64,000 nt of DNA from DASSFZ01 sp035292585 (GTDB lineage Bacteria > Chloroflexota > Anaerolineae > Fen-1058): NCBI GenBank assembly GCA_035292585.1, contig DATDPU010000118.1, forward strand, positions 10,226 to 74,225, given 5' to 3'. The notes under the pieces were generated by a model. The model made no database searches and had not been told where the DNA came from. It saw nothing but the letters and a program-made list of their open reading frames with translations. Positions 58,924-64,000 of this stretch are shown in pieces (position 1 is the stretch's first letter; every line of letters starts with the position of its first letter). The position numbers and the translations under genes were made by a program.

Positions 58924-59039
58924 ACTCACCTTACGCAGTTTGCTCCCCGACCGCGAGGACGCGGTCGGGTGAATGGCTGGAAACGCCCGCGAGGACGCGG
59001 GCTTAGAGCGAAGTTGAACGACGGCTGCGTAAGGTGAGT
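58924..59039. repeat. R2 element, complete copy with both terminal inverted repeats
   Basis: ACTCACCTTACGCAG (58924) and CTGCGTAAGGTGAGT (ending 59039) are perfect 15-bp terminal inverted repeats. Inside are GACCGCGAGGACGCGGTC and CGCCCGCGAGGACGCGGGC hairpins. This is the reference copy for the family. The stretch 59040-59199 shows nothing further. Confidence 0.85.
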
Positions 59040-59211
59040 GACGAAGTGACTCTCACCTGGGCTACACGGGTTCAAGCCTGACCCCTGCACCGAGGTACGC
59101 GCATCAGCGCCGGAGAGCGTCAACGCAAAACACCACCGATCATGAATCCACTGAACCTCAGCGTCTTACACAATACACTGACGGCCCGTTTCAACGAAAG
59201 TGAGCGGCACG

Positions 59212-59934
59212 ATGCTTACCGCACCTGAACCACCACCGGTGGAGGGCGAAGTTCTCCAGCCACCGCCCTTCGGCCGCGCGCTGTTCCTGAATCTCGTGGT
59301 GGTAGGCGTACTGACTTTCCTTATCTCTCGCGAGCCGCTCGCGTTGCCCGCGTGTCAATACCCGGCGATCAGCGCGCTGAGCTGGGCGGTCATCCTGGTG
59401 ATGCTCGGCCAGCTGATCTGGCGCTCCCTCCGCGTCGTCATGGCCGATCTGGCCGGATCGCTTAAGATGAGCGCCGTCGAAATCCCTCTGAAGGTGCTGG
59501 TCGCGCTGTTCGAAACGCTGCATCTCGTGCTGCTGTCCGATCGCGCGCTGGCGTTGTTGGCCTTTTGCGTCTTCGGGCTTGTCGGGATCTTCGGCCTCAG
59601 CCCGCTGTCCCCATTTCGGCCGCCGGAACCAACGCCGGTTATTCAAAGCTTCACGGTGCAGTTCGCCGATGGATCGATGCGATCCTACAAGCCGGGCGAC
59701 GAGCTGGAGATTGAGCCCAACCAGCAAGTATTGGTTGAAGCAACGATCGATCAGGAAAATACGCCATGCACCTGGTCGGCTGTGTATGGCAGCGTTCCCT
59801 CCGACCGAGGATGCTCCACGCTGTACCGTTTGCCCTTCGGCCAAGCGCGAGATAATCTCACATTGCTCGCGCAGTCGCCGTGTTCCACGCGACAAGCCTT
59901 TGCAGGATTAAGCATCGTTGCGGCGCGTCCTTAA
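59212..59934 (+). CDS. Membrane protein with outer beta domain, unknown function
   Basis: 240 residues from ATG 59212; GTG 59200 is possible. Four hydrophobic stretches (FGRALFLNLVVVGVLTFLI, ISALSWAVILVMLGQLIW, IPLKVLVALFETLHLVLL, LALLAFCVFGLVGIFGL) are followed by a C-terminal domain of about 95 residues beginning PVIQSFTVQFADGSMRSYKPGDELEIEPNQQVLVEA, with four Cys that may pair outside the cell. It is directly upstream of a lipoprotein gene with a related Ig-like style and may form a complex with it. Confidence 0.7.
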   Translation: MLTAPEPPPVEGEVLQPPPFGRALFLNLVVVGVLTFLISREPLALPACQYPAISALSWAVILVMLGQLIWRSLRVVMADLAGSLKMSAVEIPLKVLVALFETLHLVLLSDRALALLAFCVFGLVGIFGLSPLSPFRPPEPTPVIQSFTVQFADGSMRSYKPGDELEIEPNQQVLVEATIDQENTPCTWSAVYGSVPSDRGCSTLYRLPFGQARDNLTLLAQSPCSTRQAFAGLSIVAARP

Positions 59935-59963
59935 ATCGCGCACCAGACTCAGGAGGCTGAAAC

Positions 59964-60902
59964 ATGACATCACGTTATCATACCCTGCGGCTTGGAATAC
60001 TGTTCATTATGGCCGCGTTGCTCGCCGGCTGTGTTCAAGCTGCGCCGCCCGATGTTAGCGAAATTCAAGCTCAGCCGAGCACGACCATTCAGGTGAACGA
60101 AACGGCGAGCCTGAATGTCACCGCCTCCGGCAGCAATTTGACGTTCGCCTGGAGCGCGGTGCGCGGAACCCTGTCGGACCCGACGCAACCTTCCGTCATC
60201 TACACCGCTCCCAACACGCCCGGGCCCGACACCGTGACGGTCAAGGTAAGCAGCGGGGGAGAGACGACGGTGCGGAGCGCCACCTTCCAGGTCACCGCAC
60301 CAACAGCCTCCCCCACACCGACAGTCACGAACACGCCGCCCCCAACCGATGTGCCAATCCCTACCGAGACGCCCCCTCCCACCACCACACCTACACCGCT
60401 GCCGCCGATCGCCTGCAACCATCTCTCCATTACCGAGAACTTGTTTCCAGAGTTGGTCGGGATACGAGACCAGTTCCCCTTCTATGGTCCATTGGGCGAT
60501 CCAAGATTCTTATGCTTCGGCGTTTACGACATCGTTCACACCGGGCCGTTGGCGGTTAAGGTCACTTATCAAAGCGATGTCAACGAAGGCAACTTCGGGT
60601 TCTGGGGAATCGGAACCCCGCACGGCTACGACGCCTCCGCTTTGCAGGCGATCTGCTTCTGGGCCTATACCGAGCAGCCCAACCAGACCGTCCGCCTTCA
60701 GCTCAGAGATACCACGGATGTCGAGAAAGGGCTCTTCGTCAATATCCCGCAGGCAGGCGCCTGGCAACGCTTTTGCACGGCATTGACTGAATTCGCAGAG
60801 CAGGGGGTGAACTTGAACATTCTAGAGAATGTATCGCTCGGTTTCAACAAAGACACGCAGAGCTCTACAGTTTGGGTCGACGATTTTGAGTTTGAGGAAT
60901 AG
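59964..60902 (+). CDS. Lipoprotein with Ig/PKD-like and CBM-like domains
   Basis: 312 residues. Lipobox AALLAGC (Cys about residue 23). Residues 30-112 form an Ig-like domain (LTFAWSAVRGTLSDPTQPSVIYTAPNTPGPDTVTV), closely related to that in the lipoprotein at 14165. A Thr/Pro linker follows, then a jelly-roll-like domain (GPLAVKVTYQSDVNEGNFGFWGIGT, VWVDDFEFEE) similar to carbohydrate-binding CBM11/CIA30 types. GGAGG precedes the ATG. Likely a surface sugar-binding protein acting with the large protein downstream. Confidence 0.75.
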   Translation: MTSRYHTLRLGILFIMAALLAGCVQAAPPDVSEIQAQPSTTIQVNETASLNVTASGSNLTFAWSAVRGTLSDPTQPSVIYTAPNTPGPDTVTVKVSSGGETTVRSATFQVTAPTASPTPTVTNTPPPTDVPIPTETPPPTTTPTPLPPIACNHLSITENLFPELVGIRDQFPFYGPLGDPRFLCFGVYDIVHTGPLAVKVTYQSDVNEGNFGFWGIGTPHGYDASALQAICFWAYTEQPNQTVRLQLRDTTDVEKGLFVNIPQAGAWQRFCTALTEFAEQGVNLNILENVSLGFNKDTQSSTVWVDDFEFEE

Positions 60903-60922
60903 CGCTGGAGCGAGGTCGTGCG

Positions 60923-63529
60923 ATGCCACTTCAACACCTGAAGCGATTGCCGATTGTGTTGGTATGCCTGTTCAGCTGGGCGGCGCTGTCCGCCACACTT
61001 AACAGTCTGGCGGCCCCATCCGCCTGCCCGACGATCTACAACGGCAACAACGGTTGGGTCATCGACTTGTGCGAATCCGATCCTGCCATCAGCACACCCA
61101 TGCAGGTCGCTGTTGACGGCGTCGCGCACGGCAACGCGGCGCTCGTGCGCATCTATCACAAGTCGCAGAACGGGCCGGGCGCTCCGCAAGTCGCCGTCCT
61201 CTACGCCTCGGGCTACGTGCGGCTCAAGCAAAACGCCGACCCCGCTTCGCCGATCCCTTTCGGCAGTTCCTTCATCTTAGGCCCGGCTTACTGGTCCAAC
61301 AGCTCAACCTATTACCACCATCCACAGCTGAACCAGCTGACGATCGATACCACCTGGTTGCCGAATGGGCCGCTGCGCTTGCAAGCCATCGGGACGAACC
61401 ACGCCTTCAATGTCGCTTACGAACTGGTGATGCCCCCGCCGCGCGATCGACAGACTCGCCTGCACGTCAGCCAGACGTACACGGCCGCTGCCGGCGTGAC
61501 CATCCCTAGCGCCCGGCGAAATGAACGGCAGGGCTTCAAGCTCATGCAAGTCTCGTCGATGTTCATCAACCAGGGCAGCGTCTGCGCTGGCGGTCAAACA
61601 GACTGTCACGACAGCAATGCGGCCCGCTTCATCGGGGATGATCTGGTTCGACATCAAGTCGCGTTCAGCGGCGTCACGCCCTCGGCCTTCATCTTCAGTT
61701 CCACTCGGCCATTGAGCAACACCTGGCTAGATGTGCTCCATACCGACGATCAGAGCTGGCAGGGTAACACGCCCAACGTGCGCATCGCGCTCGACACGCG
61801 GCCGCTCACCCGCACGATCACGCCGCAGGGGTGGATCAGCGCCACGGCCAATCCCAACGACGATAACGTCGGCCTGTGGCTGCACGACGATGGCCTTGCC
61901 TCGCAGAGCTGGGTGGCCGGCCAAGCTGATCGGGTCGAGTACTGGCTGCTCGCGCAGGACAACCCGCCCGAACCCTGGGCAGACTTGGGCTTACGTAGCG
62001 GGTTCACTTTCCTCGATTTCGAAAGCAGTTACAACTGCTTCCTCGTGTTGCCTTCCGATCGGCCGGTCACCGCGACGCTCGCCCCCAGCGCCGGTTACAC
62101 CGACACCGCGCTTCAATTGAGCTACAACCTGGGCAGCGGCAACGGCAACTGGGCGCAGGCGCGCTGCAACTTCGACCCGCCGCTCGATCTGTCAGCCTAC
62201 GACCACTTGCGCTTCGATTGGCGCGGCGATCCGGCCGGGGCGAATTCGTTGGAAGTAGGCCTGATCAGCAAAGACGGCAGCCAGGAGCACATCTTCGCGC
62301 GCGGTTATCACCATCCCGCTCACCGCGCCTGGTGGGGCCAGCTCGTTATCCCCTTCAATTTTCTTCACCCCTGGGCTACCGGCACGACTTTTGATCCGAG
62401 TCAGGTGAGCGCGCTGTTCGTCTCGGTGGTGAAAGACCCGGTCGACGACGTGGGCGGTTTCGGCCGCATGGCGATCGACAACCTCAACGCGTATAACGTC
62501 ATCTCGCGTACCGTGCCCCTCACGCTGGAGGTCGTCAGCCCGACCCATCCGATCGCTTCAACCGCAGCCGCCAACTGGCTGGGCCGCCAACAGACGAACA
62601 CCGGCCTGCTCAAATCGTGGCAGGAAGAAACGGACTGCGTCGCGCACACCTATGATCAGGCGCTGGCGCTCCTGGTCTTCACGAAACAGGCTATGTGGAC
62701 GCGCGCGTTTTCCATCACGCAGGCGCTCTCCACTACCCAGAACGCCAACGGCGCCTGGTTCAAGAGTCGCAACTGTCTCACCCTGACGCCCGTGCATACC
62801 GAGGAGTGGGAAGGCGACATCGCCTGGGCCGTGTATGCGTTAAGCCGCTATATCGAGAGCGGCGGGACACACCCGCAGGCTGCCCCTGTCCGGGACCGCG
62901 CTGCCGACTGGCTGCTTACGCGGATCAACCCGGCCGACGGTTGCCTGGTGATCGACCACACCGAGGGCACGCTTGATGCCTGGTGGGCGCTGCAAGCGGC
63001 GGGACCAGATTATCGGGAAGCGGCGGACGGACTGAAGCGGTGTTTGTTGACGCACTATTGGGATGGGCAGAGGGGGCGTTTCAAAGGCGGGCAGAACTGG
63101 CAACAACCGTATCTCGACAATCAAACCTGGGGCGCTGCCTTTCTGAGCGCAATTGGCGCTGGCTGTCAAGCGCGCCGGGCGCTCAACTATGCCAGGGACA
63201 CGCTGCGTCTGCCGGCGCAGGGCGGGCAGCTCTTCGGCTTCGATGGACAGGGCGGCCCCTGGTCGGTCTGGAACGAGGGCACTGGGCAATACATCGCCGT
63301 CGGCGGAGAAGGCGCGAATGATTTGTTGATCGAACTATTGGCGCAACAGCGTGTGGACGGGGCGATGCCCGGCTCGCCTGACGACTTTTCGGGTGGCGGG
63401 GTCTGGACGACGCGCTGGCATGGCGTTGCGCCCACCGCCTGGCTCTACTTCGCGCTCAACACTGAGCCGTTCCACCCGCGTCAGGCGATGTGTGTGGTCT
63501 ACCTGCCGAGCGTGACCAAGAATCGATAA
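60923..63529 (+). CDS. Large secreted protein: beta domains, CBM-like jelly roll and (alpha/alpha) toroid
   Basis: 868 residues. Signal peptide about 1-30 (RLPIVLVCLFSWAALSATL). Residues 35-360 are beta-rich with no family I recognise; 365-530 look like a CBM11-like jelly roll (FTFLDFESSYNCFLVLPSD, YDHLRFDWRGDPAGANSLEVGLIS, FGRMAIDNLNAYN). From 545, repeated helices (ANWLGRQQTNTGLLKSWQEETDCVAHTYDQALALLVF, WEGDIAWAVYALSRYI, LDNQTWGAAFLSAI) suggest an (alpha/alpha) toroid glycosidase or lyase fold. The protein ends MCVVYLPSVTKNR, the exported-protein end motif. A polysaccharide-acting role is inferred. Confidence 0.75.
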   Translation: MPLQHLKRLPIVLVCLFSWAALSATLNSLAAPSACPTIYNGNNGWVIDLCESDPAISTPMQVAVDGVAHGNAALVRIYHKSQNGPGAPQVAVLYASGYVRLKQNADPASPIPFGSSFILGPAYWSNSSTYYHHPQLNQLTIDTTWLPNGPLRLQAIGTNHAFNVAYELVMPPPRDRQTRLHVSQTYTAAAGVTIPSARRNERQGFKLMQVSSMFINQGSVCAGGQTDCHDSNAARFIGDDLVRHQVAFSGVTPSAFIFSSTRPLSNTWLDVLHTDDQSWQGNTPNVRIALDTRPLTRTITPQGWISATANPNDDNVGLWLHDDGLASQSWVAGQADRVEYWLLAQDNPPEPWADLGLRSGFTFLDFESSYNCFLVLPSDRPVTATLAPSAGYTDTALQLSYNLGSGNGNWAQARCNFDPPLDLSAYDHLRFDWRGDPAGANSLEVGLISKDGSQEHIFARGYHHPAHRAWWGQLVIPFNFLHPWATGTTFDPSQVSALFVSVVKDPVDDVGGFGRMAIDNLNAYNVISRTVPLTLEVVSPTHPIASTAAANWLGRQQTNTGLLKSWQEETDCVAHTYDQALALLVFTKQAMWTRAFSITQALSTTQNANGAWFKSRNCLTLTPVHTEEWEGDIAWAVYALSRYIESGGTHPQAAPVRDRAADWLLTRINPADGCLVIDHTEGTLDAWWALQAAGPDYREAADGLKRCLLTHYWDGQRGRFKGGQNWQQPYLDNQTWGAAFLSAIGAGCQARRALNYARDTLRLPAQGGQLFGFDGQGGPWSVWNEGTGQYIAVGGEGANDLLIELLAQQRVDGAMPGSPDDFSGGGVWTTRWHGVAPTAWLYFALNTEPFHPRQAMCVVYLPSVTKNR

Positions 63530-63552
63530 CTTTTGTCAGAGGAAACCACTTA

Positions 63553-63746
63553 GAGCCTGTCTGAAAACTAACCCCCAAGTCACCACGCCTAGCGCGCCGC
63601 CTGCTCTCCTGTGGAGAGCAGGAAACGGCGAGACCCGAAGAAAACTTGGAGATTCTTGGCGCCTTCGTGTCTCCCCTGCACCGCCGCTGCGCGGCAGCGC
63701 AGGGGCAGGTGTGGTGGTGAGATGAAGGGCCTTTTCAGACAGGCTC
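63553..63746. mobile_element. R7 miniature element with TTA target duplication (IS5/IS1031-like)
   Basis: Perfect 15-bp terminal inverted repeats GAGCCTGTCTGAAAA and TTTTCAGACAGGCTC bound 194 bp, and TTA flanks both ends (63550-63552 and 63747-63749). GAGCCTGTCTGAAAA-type ends with a TNA 3-bp duplication fit the IS1031 group of the IS5 family. Inside are CTGCTCTCC/GGAGAGCAG and CCGCTGCGCGGCAGCG hairpins but no transposase. Confidence 0.85.
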
Positions 63747-63913
63747 TTAGGAGTTGTAAAAAAATAACTTGCGATTTTTCTCACGCTCAATCGGAGCAAG
63801 TCGCCAATGTAACTCGCATCCGGTTGTTCGACTCGGATGGAGCGCCAGATGCGCCAGCGATTCCGAAAATATATAATGGCGGCCACAGTTCCTGCCCGCC
63901 GAGGAGCGCCTCC

Positions 63914-64000
63914 ATGAGAAAACAACCGGTGCATCGCTGTCAATGTCCAGAGTGCCGACGACGCGGCGTCAGCCCGCCCAAAGAGTTGCATAGGCAGATG
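63914..64000 (+). CDS. N terminus of a probable transposase (partial)
   Basis: 29 codons before the window ends: MRKQPVHRCQCPECRRRGVS then PPKELHRQM. The C-x-C-x-x-C cluster followed by P-x-K-x-L-H is similar to the N terminus of ISAzo13-type and related transposases. A TATAAT at 63872 and GAGGAG before the ATG support expression. The stretch 63750-63900 may hold the left end of the element but I could not define a terminal repeat. Confidence 0.4.
   Translation, partial: MRKQPVHRCQCPECRRRGVSPPKELHRQM

Noticed and set aside
60200..60430. Val/Gly-rich minus-strand frame
   Set aside because: It is the complement of a Thr/Pro linker in the lipoprotein at 59964; such linkers always give Gly/Val shadows.

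Overview
The window looks like a chromosomal piece of a high-GC Chloroflexota bacterium, probably Anaerolineae-like. The evidence is indirect: many Thr/Pro-rich linkers in secreted proteins and lipoproteins, recurrent 'YLPLVM/YLPSVTKN' motifs in exported proteins, VSR(I/F)T-type peptides encoded by short DNA repeats, Gram-positive-like Shine-Dalgarno sites, and many short inverted-repeat elements between genes. No rRNA is present and there is one tRNA (Pro-GGG).

Layout. 1-2.9 kb: the start of a MacB/LolD-type ATPase, a repeat-truncated iron-type permease remnant, an FbpC-like ATPase fused to DUF402, and a CinA/PncC amidase. 2.9-11.9 kb: a GT-C-like membrane enzyme, ComEA, a type II restriction-modification pair, YbjQ, MetG, a lipoprotein and an 8-oxoguanine deaminase-like hydrolase. 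11.9-12.8 kb: a non-coding island of three different miniature inverted-repeat elements plus a CRISPR-like repeat pair. 12.8-16.9 kb: an AT-richer insert-like block encoding a TPR membrane protein, a lipoprotein and a large surface protein. 16.8-18.9 kb: a single-domain chromate transporter and a GH99-like secreted enzyme.

18.9-32.4 kb is a coherent alpha-1,6-glucan (dextran / isomaltooligosaccharide) utilisation locus: a ROK repressor with candidate operators, a sugar ABC importer (binding protein plus two permeases, no ATPase), intracellular GH66 and GH15 enzymes, a wHTH regulator with a stunted receiver, and a 1780-residue secreted GH66-CBM35-CBM35-GH15 enzyme closed by a clear terminator. 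The logic is outside cleavage by the giant enzyme, import of oligosaccharides, then internal hydrolysis by separate GH66 and GH15 proteins.

32.4-41 kb holds ordinary accessory genes (PfkB kinase, ICMT-like methyltransferase, GNAT, an AKR-like protein, a MoaD/BNR-repeat pair) and several gene fragments.

41-50.2 kb is the most unusual region. It is one minus-strand operon-like run that begins with an unlisted 21-codon peptide carrying a lasso-type leader motif, then a PqqD/RRE protein, a CPBP protease-like protein, a nucleotidyltransferase, an ABC exporter whose two permeases are decayed, an NTase/HD protein, an adenylate-kinase-like P-loop protein, a PEP-synthase/rifampin-phosphotransferase-like dikinase, a HAD phosphatase and a second nucleotidyltransferase. 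No lasso cyclase or B2 protease is visible. I read it as a candidate undescribed RiPP-type system centred on phosphoryl or nucleotidyl transfer.

50.3-64 kb: a methyltransferase, an M28 peptidase remnant, a CoA-binding protein, a flavodoxin, tRNA-Pro, ModB and ModA without ModC, a class A beta-lactamase-like protein, an MFS transporter, a repeat cluster, three exported proteins and the start of a probable transposase. Repeat elements have repeatedly shaped gene ends: two carry perfect 8-bp target duplications in both sequenced copies, and several supply C-terminal tails or delete gene starts.
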